Assembly (NCBI RefSeq): GCF_020873915.1
Contig: NZ_JAHWGP010000001.1
Span: 1 to 64,000 of the forward strand
Direction: 5' to 3'
Origin: Streptomyces sp. DH5
GTDB taxonomy: Bacteria > Actinomycetota > Actinomycetes > Streptomycetales > Streptomycetaceae
DNA length: 64,000 bases
Shown: positions 1 to 9,195 of the stretch, in pieces
Layout: every line of letters begins with the position of its first letter
Position numbering within the stretch: the stretch's first letter is position 1
The notes under the pieces: generated by a model
The model's database searches: none
What the model was told of the DNA's origin: nothing
What the model saw: the letters and a program-made list of their open reading frames with translations, nothing else
Position numbers and translations under genes: made by a program

Positions 1-2
1 AC

Positions 3-194
3 GAACCGACCAGCATCGTCCCTCTCAGCGTGGCGGAGATCCGGCGGCTGCTGGACACTCTCTTGCCCCACCCCCGCCCCGAACTCGACCGCCACCGGCA
101 TGCACTGACCTGGTCCTGGTGGCGGCGGCGCCACCAAGCCTCCGCCCGGCGATGCCACTACCGAAGAAGAACCAGCTCAGGACACGAATTCTGA
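3..194 (+). pseudogene. C-terminal remnant of an IS-type transposase
   Basis: Reading from base 3, an open frame enters from outside the window and stops at 192-194. Its last 63 residues contain PLSVAEIRRLLDTLL, then [22 protein letters not shown]. The pattern LSxxEIRRLL followed by a WSxWRRRHQAxAxxxHYRRR tail is what I know from the C-termini of Streptomyces IS701/IS4-like DDE transposases. Only the tail is visible, so whether the element is complete to the left cannot be seen. No terminal inverted repeat was recognised to its right. The 140 bp from here to the arginine deiminase gene hold no other gene. Confidence 0.55.
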
Positions 195-336
195 CTGGAG
201 TACTAAGGGGTGCGGCCGTACCCGAGGCCGCTGCCCCTGCGCCCCAATCGGGGCCGTTGGTGCCCGTCGTCGGCCGGTGGGTGGGGGATGTGCCGAAACG
301 GGGATGAAGGGGCGGCCCGGTGGTCAGGATGGAAGC

Positions 337-1560
337 ATGACCTACCACGTCGACTCCGAGGCCGGGCGGCTGCGCCGCGTCATCCTGCACCGGCCCGATC
401 TCGAGCTCAAGAGGCTCACCCCCAGCAACAAGGACGCCCTGCTCTTCGACGACGTGCTCTGGGTGCGCCGGGCGCGCGCCGAGCACGACGGGTTCGCCGA
501 CGTCCTGCGCGACCGCGGCGTCACCGTCCACCTCTTCGGTGACCTGCTCTCCGAGACGCTGGCGATCCCGGCGGCACGCTCGCTCGTCCTGGACCGGGTC
601 TTCGACGAGAAGGAGTACGGTCCGCTGGCCACCGACCACCTCCGTGCCGCGTTCGAGACGCTGCCGGCGCCGGACCTGGCCGAGGTGCTGGTCGGCGGGA
701 CGACCAAGCGGGAGTTCCTGGACGCCCACCCGGAGCCGACGTCCGTGCGCTTCCACGCCATGGAGCTCGACGACTTCCTGCTGGGGCCGCTGCCCAACCA
801 CCTCTTCACCCGTGACACCTCCGCCTGGATCTACGACGGTGTGTCCATCAACGCGATGCGCTGGCCGGCCCGGCAGCGCGAGACCGTGCACTTCGAGGCG
901 ATCTACCGGCACCATCCGCTGTTCCGCGGGGAGTCCTTCCACCTGTGGTCCGAGGGGCAGGCCGACTACCCGTCCACCATCGAGGGCGGGGACGTGCTGG
1001 TGATCGGCAACGGCGCGGTGCTGATCGGGATGAGCGAGCGCACCACCCCGCAGGCCGTGGAGATGCTCGCGCACAAGCTGTTCGCGGCCGGCTCGGCCCG
1101 GACGATCGTCGCCCTCGACATGCCGAAGAGACGCGCCCTGATGCACCTCGACACCGTGATGACGATGGTCGACGGGGACACCTTCACCCAGTACGCGGGC
1201 CTCGGCATGCTCCGGTCGTACACGATCGAGCCGGGTTCGGACGAGAAGGAGCTGAAGGTCACCGACCATCCGCCGGAGCACATGCACCGTGCGATCGCGG
1301 CCGCGCTCGGGCTGAGCGAGATCCGGGTGCTGACCGCCACCCAGGACGTGCACGCGGCCGAGCGGGAGCAGTGGGACGACGGCTGCAACGTCCTGGCCGT
1401 CGAGCCGGGTGTCGTCGTCGCCTATGAGCGCAACTCGACCACCAACACCCATCTGCGCAAGCAGGGCATCGAGGTGATAGAGATCCCGGGCAGTGAGCTG
1501 GGCCGGGGGAGGGGCGGGCCGCGCTGCATGAGCTGTCCCGTGGAGCGAGACGCCGTATAG
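337..1560 (+). CDS. arcA: Arginine deiminase
   Basis: The 407-residue product should hydrolyse L-arginine to citrulline and ammonia in the cytoplasm, first step of the arginine deiminase pathway. The N-terminus reads [18 protein letters not shown], the usual beginning of the family. Conserved guanidino-modifying-enzyme blocks follow: [26 protein letters not shown] and the C-terminal nucleophile motif [13 protein letters not shown], with the catalytic Cys close to the end as in other ADIs. An upstream in-frame ATG at 277 would add 20 residues of no family character, so 337 is chosen; it has a GGAAG element just upstream. The ornithine carbamoyltransferase gene begins 58 bp downstream, the two consecutive enzymes of arginine fermentation. 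No carbamate kinase lies in the window. Confidence 0.93.
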   Translation: MTYHVDSEAGRLRRVILHRPDLELKRLTPSNKDALLFDDVLWVRRARAEHDGFADVLRDRGVTVHLFGDLLSETLAIPAARSLVLDRVFDEKEYGPLATDHLRAAFETLPAPDLAEVLVGGTTKREFLDAHPEPTSVRFHAMELDDFLLGPLPNHLFTRDTSAWIYDGVSINAMRWPARQRETVHFEAIYRHHPLFRGESFHLWSEGQADYPSTIEGGDVLVIGNGAVLIGMSERTTPQAVEMLAHKLFAAGSARTIVALDMPKRRALMHLDTVMTMVDGDTFTQYAGLGMLRSYTIEPGSDEKELKVTDHPPEHMHRAIAAALGLSEIRVLTATQDVHAAEREQWDDGCNVLAVEPGVVVAYERNSTTNTHLRKQGIEVIEIPGSELGRGRGGPRCMSCPVERDAV

Positions 1561-1592
1561 AAATACAATTCTTCGTATATACTTCCAAGGGT
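1560..1592 (+). promoter_or_regulatory. AT-rich island between arcA and argF
   Basis: About 30 bp at the arcA stop are roughly 70% A/T in a 72% GC background. They include the imperfect dyad ATACAATTCTTCGTAT. Its position between two arginine genes suggests a promoter or an ArgR-type operator. The match to the ARG-box consensus is only loose, so the role is inference. Confidence 0.3.
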
Positions 1593-1618
1593 CCGTGTCC
1601 CCGTCCCTGGAGAGCCCC

Positions 1619-2626
1619 ATGGCGACTGTCCCGACCGCCCTCGCCGGCCGCCACTTCCTCAAGGAGGTGGACCTCACCGCGCGGGAGTTCCGCGGCCTGC
1701 TGGAGCTGGCCGCCGAACTGAAGGCCGCCAAGCGGGCCGGGACCGAGCACCGGTACCTGCGGGGCAGGAACATCGCGCTGATCTTCGAGAAGACCTCGAC
1801 GCGGACGCGCTGCGCGTTCGAGGTCGCGGCCGCCGACCAGGGCGCCTCGACGACCTACCTCGATCCGTCGGGCTCGCAGATGGGCCACAAGGAGTCCGTG
1901 AAGGACACCGCCCGGGTGCTGGGCCGGATGTACGACGCGATCGAGTACCGGGGGGACAGCCAGGCGAAGGTGGAGGAGCTGGCGCGGCACGCGGGCGTGC
2001 CCGTCTACAACGGTCTCACCGACGACTGGCACCCCACGCAGATGCTCGCCGACGTGCTCACGATGACCGAGCACAGCCCCAAGCCGCTCACCGGCATCGC
2101 CTTCGCCTACCTGGGCGACGCCCGTTTCAACATGGGCAACTCCTACCTCGTCACCGCCGCCCTGCTGGGCATGGACGTGCGCATCGTCGCCCCCAAGTCC
2201 TACTGGCCCGCCCAGGAGGTCGTCGAGCGGGCCCGTGAGCTCGCCGTGTCCAGCGGGGCCCGCGTCACGCTCACCGAGGAGATCGCCGAGGGCGTCGCGG
2301 GCGCCGACTTCGTCGCCACGGACGTCTGGGTCTCCATGGGCGAGCCCAAGGAGGTCTGGGGGGAGCGGATCGCCGCCCTCGCGCCGTACGCGGTGACGAT
2401 GGACGTGCTGCGCGCCACCGGGAACCCCGACGTGAAGTTCCTGCACTGCCTGCCCGCCTTCCACGACCTCGGGACCAAGGTCGGCCGCGAGGTGTACGAG
2501 GCGCACGGCCTGGAGTCGCTGGAGGTGACCGACGAGGTGTTCGAGTCGGCGCACTCGGTGGTCTTCGACGAGGCGGAGAACCGTATGCACACGATCAAGG
2601 CGGTCCTGGTCGCCACCCTCGCCTGA
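1619..2626 (+). CDS. argF: Ornithine carbamoyltransferase
   Basis: The 335-residue cytoplasmic enzyme interconverts citrulline plus phosphate with ornithine plus carbamoyl phosphate. The carbamoyl-phosphate binding motif FEKTSTRTR lies near residue 55, [11 protein letters not shown] and the sugar-free ornithine-site motif [10 protein letters not shown] follow, and the length is normal for OTCases. ATG 1619 with GGAGAG upstream is preferred to the GTG at 1595. Immediately after arginine deiminase it most likely runs in the catabolic direction (arcB role). Sequence alone does not separate anabolic from catabolic OTCase here, so the symbol is tentative. Confidence 0.92.
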   Translation: MATVPTALAGRHFLKEVDLTAREFRGLLELAAELKAAKRAGTEHRYLRGRNIALIFEKTSTRTRCAFEVAAADQGASTTYLDPSGSQMGHKESVKDTARVLGRMYDAIEYRGDSQAKVEELARHAGVPVYNGLTDDWHPTQMLADVLTMTEHSPKPLTGIAFAYLGDARFNMGNSYLVTAALLGMDVRIVAPKSYWPAQEVVERARELAVSSGARVTLTEEIAEGVAGADFVATDVWVSMGEPKEVWGERIAALAPYAVTMDVLRATGNPDVKFLHCLPAFHDLGTKVGREVYEAHGLESLEVTDEVFESAHSVVFDEAENRMHTIKAVLVATLA

Positions 2627-2639
2627 GGGGCCTTCCCGT

Positions 2640-3068
2640 TCAGGCCGGGCGCCGCTGGCCCGGCAGCCGGAACCACACCGCCTTGCCGGACTCGGTGGGG
2701 CGGTGACCGCAGGACGAGCTCAGGGTGCGGATCAGCAGCAGCCCGCGCCCGTGTTCCTGCCACGGGTCGGGCGCGCCGAGCGCCGGACGGGTGAGGTCGC
2801 CGGGCGGCGCCGGGTCGGCGTCGTGCACCTCGACCTGGAAGCCGGCCGGCAGCAGCCGCAGCACCAGCTCGATCGGGGTGCTTCCCGCGGTGTGCTCCAC
2901 GGCGTTGGCCACCAGCTCCGCCGTGAGCAGCTCCGCCGTGTCGCAGTCGGCCGTGTGCTCCCGCTCGGCCAGGGCCGTCCGGACCAGCGCACGGGCCACG
3001 GGCACTGCCGCGGTGGAGTGCGGCAGCGCGACGCGCCAGGAGAAGGGGGCGGCGGAGTTCTCGTGCAC
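2640..3068 (-). CDS. HATPase-fold anti-sigma/regulatory ATP-binding protein
   Basis: A 142-residue protein of the HATPase_c_2 (RsbW/SpoIIAB-like) type that is abundant in Streptomyces. The N-box ELLTAELVANAVEHT and the G-box region EHGRGLLLIRTLSSSCG are clear; the spacing and length fit a stand-alone ATP-binding domain with no membrane segment. Such proteins bind sigma factors or act as small serine kinases on STAS antagonists. No partner gene is adjacent, so its target is unknown. Translation starts at a GTG (3066-3068). It converges with argF, with 13 bp between the stops. Confidence 0.8.
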   Translation of the reverse strand: MHENSAAPFSWRVALPHSTAAVPVARALVRTALAEREHTADCDTAELLTAELVANAVEHTAGSTPIELVLRLLPAGFQVEVHDADPAPPGDLTRPALGAPDPWQEHGRGLLLIRTLSSSCGHRPTESGKAVWFRLPGQRRPA

Positions 3069-3340
3069 AACGGGTTCCGTTCACGGAGCGGGTGCTCCTG
3101 CGTTCAACCGTCAATGGTACGGCGCACCCGGTGCCGCCCCGCTGGGGGGCGGCACCGGAGTCCTGCCCGGGCGCCGTCCGGGGCGCGTGCCCCGGCATCG
3201 GGCGGCCTACCCGCACGCCGGGCCCGCCGCGCACGTCCGGCCCCACCGTTACCGGCGTGTCGAGGAGTCGTGACGGACATGCGCTTCCCGGCCCCTGAGT
3301 CGTGACGGACGCGCGGCCCCCAGGCCCCGCCCCACACCGT
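3069..3340. other. Intergenic region without a recognised gene
   Basis: Between the HATPase gene and the operator-like motif upstream of the enoyl-CoA hydratase I see no supported gene. It carries a 14-bp direct repeat, GAGTCGTGACGGAC, at 3264-3277 and 3297-3310, 33 bp apart. No meaning can be assigned to the repeat. Confidence 0.5.
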
Positions 3341-3341
3341 G

Positions 3342-3382
3342 TATCGCGCGCCCGTGACGACAGTCACCGATCGGTGATAGCT
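3342..3382. promoter_or_regulatory. Operator-like motif, copy 1, upstream of the aromatic-acid operon
   Basis: The stretch contains GTATCGCG, then GTGACGACAGTCACCG and ATCGGTGATAGC, including the perfect palindrome CACCGATCGGTG (about 3365-3376). A near-identical stretch lies at 9196-9234 upstream of the acyl-CoA dehydrogenase gene and the CoA-ligase gene. Two copies placed exactly at the control regions of one pathway point to a shared regulator; the PaaX-family gene at 6685-7509 is the obvious candidate. Confidence 0.6.
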
Positions 3383-3436
3383 TCGTGGGGCAGAGCTCAG
3401 TGAGCAGCGCAGTGCCCGCCCGAGGAGGCCGCCCTC

Positions 3437-4264
3437 ATGAGTCCCTTCACCGGTTCCGCCGTCCGTACCGCCCGCTGGGAGCATCTGCGCGTCGATGTCA
3501 CCGACGGCGTCGCCACCGTCACCCTCGCCCGCCCCGACCGGCTCAACGCGCTCACCTTCGGCGCCTACGCCGACCTGCGCGACCTGCTCGCCGAGCTGTC
3601 CCGGGAGCGGGCCGTACGGGCCATGGTGCTGGCCGGCGAGGGACGCGGCTTCTGCTCCGGCGGTGACGTGGACGAGATCATCGGCGCGACCCTCTCCATG
3701 GACACCGCCCAGCTCCTCGACTTCAACCGGATGACCGGCCAGGTGGTGCGGGCGGTACGGGAGTGCCCGTTCCCGGTGATCGCCGCGATCCACGGGGTGG
3801 CGGCGGGCGCCGGCGCGGTCCTCGCCCTGGCCGCCGACTTCCGGGTCGCCGACGCGGGCGCCCGCTTCGCCTTCCTCTTCACCCGGGTCGGCCTCTCCGG
3901 CGGTGACATGGGTGCGGCCTACCTGCTGCCCCGGGTGGTGGGCCTCGGCCACGCGACCCGGCTGCTCATGCTGGGGGAGTCGGTCCGCGCGCCGGAGGCC
4001 GAGCGCATCGGCCTGATCAGCGTGTTGACGGACGAGGGCCACGCCGACGAGGCCGCCCGGTCCCTGGCCCGCCGCCTCGCCGACGGTCCCGCCCTGGCCC
4101 ACGCCCAGACCAAGGCCCTCCTCACCGCCGAACTGGACATGCCCCTGGCGGCAGCGGTCGAACTGGACGCCTCCACCCAGGCGCTCCTCATGAACGGCGA
4201 GGACTACGCGGAGTTCCACGCGGCCTTCACCGAGAAGCGCCCCCCGAAGTGGCGGGGGAGGTAG
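3437..4264 (+). CDS. Enoyl-CoA hydratase/isomerase family protein
   Basis: The 275-residue crotonase-fold protein acts on an acyl-CoA in the aromatic-acid pathway encoded around it. The oxyanion-hole blocks are present: LARPDRLNALTFGAY, then GRGFCSGGDVDEI, then IHGVAAGAGAVLALAADFR. A start at ATG 3437 is supported by a strong CGAGGAGG ribosome site at 3421-3428. Its stop lies 3 bp before the start of the fused monooxygenase gene, so the two are co-transcribed. In the aerobic CoA-dependent routes for anthranilate or salicylate a crotonase follows ring reduction or opening; the precise substrate cannot be read from the sequence. Confidence 0.88.
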   Translation: MSPFTGSAVRTARWEHLRVDVTDGVATVTLARPDRLNALTFGAYADLRDLLAELSRERAVRAMVLAGEGRGFCSGGDVDEIIGATLSMDTAQLLDFNRMTGQVVRAVRECPFPVIAAIHGVAAGAGAVLALAADFRVADAGARFAFLFTRVGLSGGDMGAAYLLPRVVGLGHATRLLMLGESVRAPEAERIGLISVLTDEGHADEAARSLARRLADGPALAHAQTKALLTAELDMPLAAAVELDASTQALLMNGEDYAEFHAAFTEKRPPKWRGR

Positions 4265-4267
4265 CCG

Positions 4268-6661
4268 ATGCTTCCGGCCGAGGGAACCGCTCCGGCCCCA
4301 GGGGCGCCGGACCGTGCCGCGTCCGCGGCTGCCGCCGCGGGGGCGCGGGCGGCCACGGACGGCCCGCGCCGGCCCGACGGGCGGACCCGTCCCCTCCGCG
4401 TGGCGGTCATCGGCGGGGGCCCCGGCGGTCTCTACGCCGCCGCGTTGCTCAAACGCCTCGACCCCGCCCGGCACATCACCCTCTGGGAACGCAATCCGCC
4501 CGACGAGACCTTCGGTTTCGGCGTCGTCCTCTCCGACGAGACCCTCGGCGGCATCGAACACGCCGACCCCGTCGTCCACGCGGCCCTGCGGGAGGACTTC
4601 ACCCGCTGGGACGACATCGACATCGTCCACCGGGGCGTCCTGCACACCTCGGGCGGACACGGTTTCGCCGCGCTGGGCAGGCACCGCCTGCTGGAGATCC
4701 TGCACGAGCGCTGCCGCTCCCTCGGCGTGGAGCTCCGCTTCCGCGCCGAGGCCCCGGACCCCGCCCGGCTGGCGCGGACGCACGACCTCGTCGTCGCCGC
4801 CGACGGGGTGCACAGCACCACCCGGGACGCCTTCGCGGACGTGTTCCGGCCCCGGATCACCGAGCACCGGTGCCGCTACATCTGGCTGGCCGCCGACTTC
4901 GCCTTCGACGCCTTCCGCTTCGAGGTCGTCGAGACCGGGCACGGCGTGATGCAGCTCCACGGCTACCCGTACTCCGCCGACGCCTCCACCGTGATCGTCG
5001 AGATGCGCGAAGAGGTGTGGCGCGCGGCCGGGTTCGACGAGGCGGACGGGACGGAGTCGGTCGGACGCTGCGCCAAGATCTTCACCGACGCCCTCGGCGG
5101 ACGCCCGCTGAAGTCCAACCACTCGGCGTGGACCACCTTCCGCACGGTGGTCAACGAACGCTGGTCGCACGGCAACGTCGTGCTCCTCGGCGACGCCGCC
5201 CACACCGCCCACTTCTCCATCGGCTCCGGCACCAAGCTCGCCGTCGAGGACGCCCTCGCGCTCGCCGCCTGCCTGCGCGAACAACCGCATGTCGAAGCCG
5301 CGTTGACCGCCTACGAGGAGGAGCGCCGGCCGGTGGTCGCCTCCACCCAGCGCGCGGCACGGGCCAGCCTGGAGTGGTTCGAGGAACTGCCCCGCCATCT
5401 CGCCCAGCCGCCGCGGCAGTTCGCCTTCAACCTGCTCACCCGCAGCCGCCGCGTCACCCACGGCAACCTGCGGCTGCGGGACGCCCGCTTCACCGGGGCG
5501 GTGGAGCGCGGGTTCGGCTGCCCGCCCGGTACGCCCCCGATGTTCACCCCGTTCCGGCTGCGCGGTCTGACCCTGCGCAACCGGGTCGTCGTCTCGCCCA
5601 TGGACATGTACTCGGCGGCCGACGGAGTCCCCGGCGACTTCCACCTCGTCCACCTCGGCTCCCGCGCCCTCGGCGGCGCCGGGCTGGTGATGACCGAGAT
5701 GGTGTGCGTCAGCCCGGAGGGCCGCATCACCCCCGGCTGCACCGGCCTCTACACCGGCCGGCAGGCCGAGGCGTGGCGGCGGATCACCGACTTCGTGCAC
5801 ACGCGGGCACCCGGCACCGCGATCGGCGTGCAGCTCGGCCACAGCGGCCGCAAGGGCTCGACCAAGCCGATGTGGGAGGGCATGGACGAACCCCTCGACG
5901 AGGGCAACTGGCCCCTCGTCGCGGCCTCCCCGCTGCCGTACAGGCCGGGCGGCCAGGTCCCCCGGGAACTGTCCCGTGCCCAGCTCACCGACCTGAGGGA
6001 ACAGTTCGCGGCCGCCGCCCACCGGGCCGCCCGGGCCGGTTTCGACCTCCTCGAACTGCACTGCGCCCACGGCTACCTGCTCTCCGGCTTCCTCTCGCCG
6101 CTGACCAACCACCGCACCGACGCCTACGGAGGCTCACGGGAGAAGCGGCTGCGCTTCCCGCTGGAGGTCTTCGACGCGGTGCGCGCGGTGTGGCCCGGGG
6201 ACCGGCCGATGACCGTCCGCATCTCCGCCACCGACTGGGCGGAGGGCGGCACCACGGCCGAGGACGCGGTCGCCGTCGCCCGCGCCTTCGCCGCGCACGG
6301 CGCCGACGCGATCGACGTGTCGACCGGGCAGGTCGTCGCCGAGGAGGAACCGGAGTTCGGCCGGTCGTACCAGACGCCGTTCGCCGACCGGGTGCGCAAC
6401 GAGGCCGGTGTGCCGGTGATCGCGGTGGGCGCCATCTCCTCCTGGGACGACGTCAACTCCCTGATCCTCGCCGGGCGCGCGGACCTGTGCGCGCTGGCCC
6501 GCCCGCACCTCTACGACCCGCACTGGACCCTGCACGCGGCGGCCGAACAGGGCTACGAGGGCCCGGGCGTCGTCTGGCCCGCGCCGTACCGGGCGGGCAG
6601 CCGCCGGCCGCGGACCGGTCGCGCCGACACCCCCAAGCCCCGGCTCACGCTGGAGGACTGA
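4268..6661 (+). CDS. Fused FAD monooxygenase / old-yellow-enzyme reductase (2-aminobenzoyl-CoA monooxygenase/reductase or salicylyl-CoA 5-hydroxylase type)
   Basis: This 797-residue protein has two domains. After a 40-residue Ala/Pro-rich leader comes a group A flavin monooxygenase (about residues 42-400) with the FAD motif VAVIGGGPGGLYAAALLKR and the GD motif VVLLGDAAHTAHFSIGSG. The C-terminal part (about 420-780) is an NADH:flavin oxidoreductase/old-yellow-enzyme barrel: MFTPFRLRGLTLRNRVVVSP, LHCAHGYLLSGFLSP, GDRPMTVRIS and LCALARPHLYDP. That fusion is known in 2-aminobenzoyl-CoA monooxygenase/reductase, which hydroxylates and then reduces the ring of anthraniloyl-CoA; relatives are annotated as salicylyl-CoA 5-hydroxylase. 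The RidA and aminobenzoate-type ligase nearby favour anthranilate, but I cannot exclude salicylate. It follows the hydratase by 3 bp. Confidence 0.85.
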   Translation: MLPAEGTAPAPGAPDRAASAAAAAGARAATDGPRRPDGRTRPLRVAVIGGGPGGLYAAALLKRLDPARHITLWERNPPDETFGFGVVLSDETLGGIEHADPVVHAALREDFTRWDDIDIVHRGVLHTSGGHGFAALGRHRLLEILHERCRSLGVELRFRAEAPDPARLARTHDLVVAADGVHSTTRDAFADVFRPRITEHRCRYIWLAADFAFDAFRFEVVETGHGVMQLHGYPYSADASTVIVEMREEVWRAAGFDEADGTESVGRCAKIFTDALGGRPLKSNHSAWTTFRTVVNERWSHGNVVLLGDAAHTAHFSIGSGTKLAVEDALALAACLREQPHVEAALTAYEEERRPVVASTQRAARASLEWFEELPRHLAQPPRQFAFNLLTRSRRVTHGNLRLRDARFTGAVERGFGCPPGTPPMFTPFRLRGLTLRNRVVVSPMDMYSAADGVPGDFHLVHLGSRALGGAGLVMTEMVCVSPEGRITPGCTGLYTGRQAEAWRRITDFVHTRAPGTAIGVQLGHSGRKGSTKPMWEGMDEPLDEGNWPLVAASPLPYRPGGQVPRELSRAQLTDLREQFAAAAHRAARAGFDLLELHCAHGYLLSGFLSPLTNHRTDAYGGSREKRLRFPLEVFDAVRAVWPGDRPMTVRISATDWAEGGTTAEDAVAVARAFAAHGADAIDVSTGQVVAEEEPEFGRSYQTPFADRVRNEAGVPVIAVGAISSWDDVNSLILAGRADLCALARPHLYDPHWTLHAAAEQGYEGPGVVWPAPYRAGSRRPRTGRADTPKPRLTLED

Positions 6662-6684
6662 CCGCGCGGGGCCGGGCGCCGGAG

Positions 6685-7509
6685 TCAGCCGGCCGTCCCC
6701 AGGTCCGCGTAGGCCGCTCCCGCGTCACGGAGCCGTTCGTGCAACGCTCCGAAGACGGCCGCCGAACGCGTACCGGGCCAGTCGGCGGGCAGCAGCGCGG
6801 CGGGCAGGCCGGGATCGGCGTAGGGCAGGTGGCGCCAGGAGTCGAGGGCGAGGAGGTAGTCGCGGTAGGCCTCCTCCGGCGGGGTGTCCGTGCGCTCCTC
6901 CCAGGAGCGCAGCACCGGCGCGTGCCGCCGGAGGAACGCCTCGTGCTGCCCGGCGATCCCCGCCAGGTCCCACCAGCGGGCCACCGCCCGGGAGGTCGGC
7001 GCGAAGCCGAGGTGCTCGCCGCGGAACAGGTCGACGTAGCCGTCGAGGTCCAGACGCTCCAGGGTGTGCCGGGTCTCCTCGTACAGCCGCGCGGGCGCGA
7101 TCCACACACCGGGCGCCGCCGTGCCGAAGCCCAGGCCGGACAGGCGGGAGCGCAGGACGTGCCGCTTCTGCCGCTCGAACTCGGGCACGGAGAACACGGC
7201 GAGGACCCAGCCCTCGTCCCCGGGCGGCGCGGCGGCGTAGATGCGCCGGTCGCCGTCCTCCAGCAACTGGCGTGCCTCGGAGGACAGTTCGTAACCCGCC
7301 GCGCCCCGGGTGGTGCGCGCCGGGAGGAGCAGTCCGCGCCGCTTCAGCCGGGACACCGAGGAGCGCACGGACGGGGCGTCCACGCCGACCGCGGCCAGCA
7401 GCCGGATCAGCTCGGCGACGGGCACCGGGCCCGGCGCGAAGCGGCCGTACGCGCCGTAGAAGGTGACGATCAGGGACCGTGGAGCATGCTGGTCGGACAC
7501 GTTGATCAT
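6685..7509 (-). CDS. PaaX-family transcriptional regulator
   Basis: The 274-residue protein begins MINVSDQHAPRSLIVTFYGAY, followed by a winged-helix region (VGVDAPSVRSSVSRLKRRGLL, residues about 40-65) and the PaaX C-terminal domain with GVWIAPARLYEE and LDLDGYVDLFRGEHLGF. PaaX proteins are GntR-like repressors that respond to aryl-CoA thioesters, first known from phenylacetate catabolism. The upstream ATG at 7557 adds an uncharacteristic basic leader, so 7509 is chosen. It sits between the monooxygenase gene (convergent) and the CoA-ligase gene (same strand, 34 bp upstream). Its position suggests it controls this locus through the paired operator-like motif at 3342-3382 and 9196-9234. Confidence 0.85.
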   Translation of the reverse strand: MINVSDQHAPRSLIVTFYGAYGRFAPGPVPVAELIRLLAAVGVDAPSVRSSVSRLKRRGLLLPARTTRGAAGYELSSEARQLLEDGDRRIYAAAPPGDEGWVLAVFSVPEFERQKRHVLRSRLSGLGFGTAAPGVWIAPARLYEETRHTLERLDLDGYVDLFRGEHLGFAPTSRAVARWWDLAGIAGQHEAFLRRHAPVLRSWEERTDTPPEEAYRDYLLALDSWRHLPYADPGLPAALLPADWPGTRSAAVFGALHERLRDAGAAYADLGTAG

Positions 7510-7543
7510 CCTAGGTCGTGCCGGCGGGCGCCGTTCCCCGGCA

Positions 7544-9154
7544 TCAGCGCTGGTCATCTCCCGTGCCGGCGGGGGCGCGCAGCCGGAACCGCTGGAGCTT
7601 GCCGGTGGCCGTGCGGGGCAGCGCGTCCAGGAACACGATCTCGCGCGGGCACTTGTACGGCGCCAGCTCCGACTTCACGAAGGCCCGCAGGGCTTCGGCG
7701 TCGCGCCCGGCGCCCTCCCTGAGGACCGTGTACGCCACCACGACCTGGCCGCGCGCCTCGTCCTCCCGCCCCACCACGGCCGCCTCCACGACGTCCGGGT
7801 GGCGCAGCAGCGCGTCCTCCACCTCCGGGCCCGCGATGTTGTACCCCGCCGAGATGATCATGTCGTCGGCGCGGGCCACGTACCGGAAGTAGCCGTCCGG
7901 GTCGCGGACGTAGGTGTCACCGGTGATGTTCCAGCCGCCTCGCACGTACTCCCGCTGGCGCGGGTCGGCGAGGTAGCGGCAGCCGACGGGGCCGCGCACG
8001 GCGAGCAGTCCCGGCTCCCCGTCCGGCACGGGGACGCCGTCCGCGTCCTGCACGCGCGCCTGCCATCCGGGCACCGGGATCCCGGTGGTCCCGGGTCTGA
8101 CGTGTTCGTCGGCGGCGGAGACGAAGATGTGCAGCAGTTCGGTGGCGCCGATGCCGTTGATGAGGCGCAGCCCGGTGCGCTCGTGCCAGGCGTGCCAGGT
8201 GGCGGCGGGCAGGTTCTCGCCCGCGGAGACGCAGCGGCGCAGCGAGGAGAGGTCGTGGCCGTCCGCGTCGCCGAGCATCGCGCGGTAGGCGGTGGGCGCG
8301 GTGAACAGCACCGACACCCGGTGCTCGGCGATCGCCGCCAACAGGTCCCGCGGATGCGCCTGTTCGAGCAGCAGCGCGCTCGCTCCGGCACGCAGCGGGA
8401 ACACCACGAGCCCGCCGAGGCCGAAGGTGAAGCCGAGCGGCGGACTGCCCGCGAACACGTCGTCCGCCACCGGTCTCAGGACGTGCCGGGAGAAGGTGTC
8501 GGCGATCGCCAGCACGTCCCGGTGGAGGTGCATGCAGCCCTTGGGCCGTCCGGTGGTGCCGGAGGTGAACGCGATCAGCGCGACGTCGTCCGCGGCGGTC
8601 GGCACCGCCTCGTACGGGGTGGCGGGCGCCGGACGGTTCAGCAGGTCGTCGGGGGAGTCGCCGCCGTAGGTGGCGATGCGCAGGCCCGCCACCTCGGCCT
8701 TGGCGAGGTCGTCGACGGACCGCACGTCGCACAGGGCGTGCCCGACCCGGGCGATCCGGCAGATCGTGCTCAGCTCGTGCGGACGCTGCTGGGCCAGCAC
8801 GGTGACGGCGACCGCGCCCGCCTTCAGCACCGCCAGCCAGCACGCGGCCAGCCACGGCGTGGTGGGACCGCGCAGCAGCACCCGGTTGCCCGGTACGACC
8901 CCGAGGTCCCGGTCGAGCAGGTGCGCGAGCCGGTCCACCCGGGCCCGCAGCTCGTCGTACGTCCACGGGGTGCCGTCGGGTGTGCGGAAGACGGGGCGGT
9001 CACCGGGCGGGCCGTGCAGCAGCTCTGCGGCGCAGTTCAGCCGCTCGGGGTAGTCCAGCTCCGGCAGGTCGAAGCGGAGCTCGGGCCACTGGTCCGGTGG
9101 CGGGAGGTGGTCGCGGGCGAAGGTGTCGACGTGCGCGGTGGCCCGTGGATTCAT
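7544..9154 (-). CDS. Aromatic acyl-CoA ligase (2-aminobenzoate/benzoate-CoA ligase type)
   Basis: A 536-residue member of the ANL superfamily that should activate an aromatic acid with ATP and CoA. Visible motifs are the P-loop FTSGTTGRPKGCMHLHRD (about residues 195-212), FTFGLGGLVVFPL, INGIGATELLHIF, the hinge ARADDMIISAGYNI and the catalytic-lysine end LPRTATGKLQRFRLR. HIFVSA after the ATE motif and the Ile-rich hinge are typical of benzoate/aminobenzoate CoA ligases. ATG 9154 gives a normal N-terminus. It is divergent from the acyl-CoA dehydrogenase gene (117-bp gap) with an operator-like motif between them. It would supply the CoA ester used by the fused monooxygenase at 4268. Confidence 0.83.
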   Translation of the reverse strand: MNPRATAHVDTFARDHLPPPDQWPELRFDLPELDYPERLNCAAELLHGPPGDRPVFRTPDGTPWTYDELRARVDRLAHLLDRDLGVVPGNRVLLRGPTTPWLAACWLAVLKAGAVAVTVLAQQRPHELSTICRIARVGHALCDVRSVDDLAKAEVAGLRIATYGGDSPDDLLNRPAPATPYEAVPTAADDVALIAFTSGTTGRPKGCMHLHRDVLAIADTFSRHVLRPVADDVFAGSPPLGFTFGLGGLVVFPLRAGASALLLEQAHPRDLLAAIAEHRVSVLFTAPTAYRAMLGDADGHDLSSLRRCVSAGENLPAATWHAWHERTGLRLINGIGATELLHIFVSAADEHVRPGTTGIPVPGWQARVQDADGVPVPDGEPGLLAVRGPVGCRYLADPRQREYVRGGWNITGDTYVRDPDGYFRYVARADDMIISAGYNIAGPEVEDALLRHPDVVEAAVVGREDEARGQVVVAYTVLREGAGRDAEALRAFVKSELAPYKCPREIVFLDALPRTATGKLQRFRLRAPAGTGDDQR

Positions 9155-9195
9155 GACGGTTCGCCCCCTCGGCGTGGTGGGCTCGCACCAGGAGC

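Noticed and set aside
1560-1592. Classical ARG box
   Set aside because: It is AT-rich and partly dyadic, but the match to the consensus is too weak for a firm ArgR site. Reported only as an AT-rich island.
337-2626. Arginine genes as precursor supply for a capreomycidine-like residue
   Set aside because: Arginine deiminase and OTC are catabolic, lie more than 25 kb from the cluster, and no capreomycidine synthase-like PLP enzyme is in the window.
3104-6112. 1002-residue minus-strand open frame
   Set aside because: It is antisense to the hydratase and fused monooxygenase genes, whose motifs are on the plus strand.
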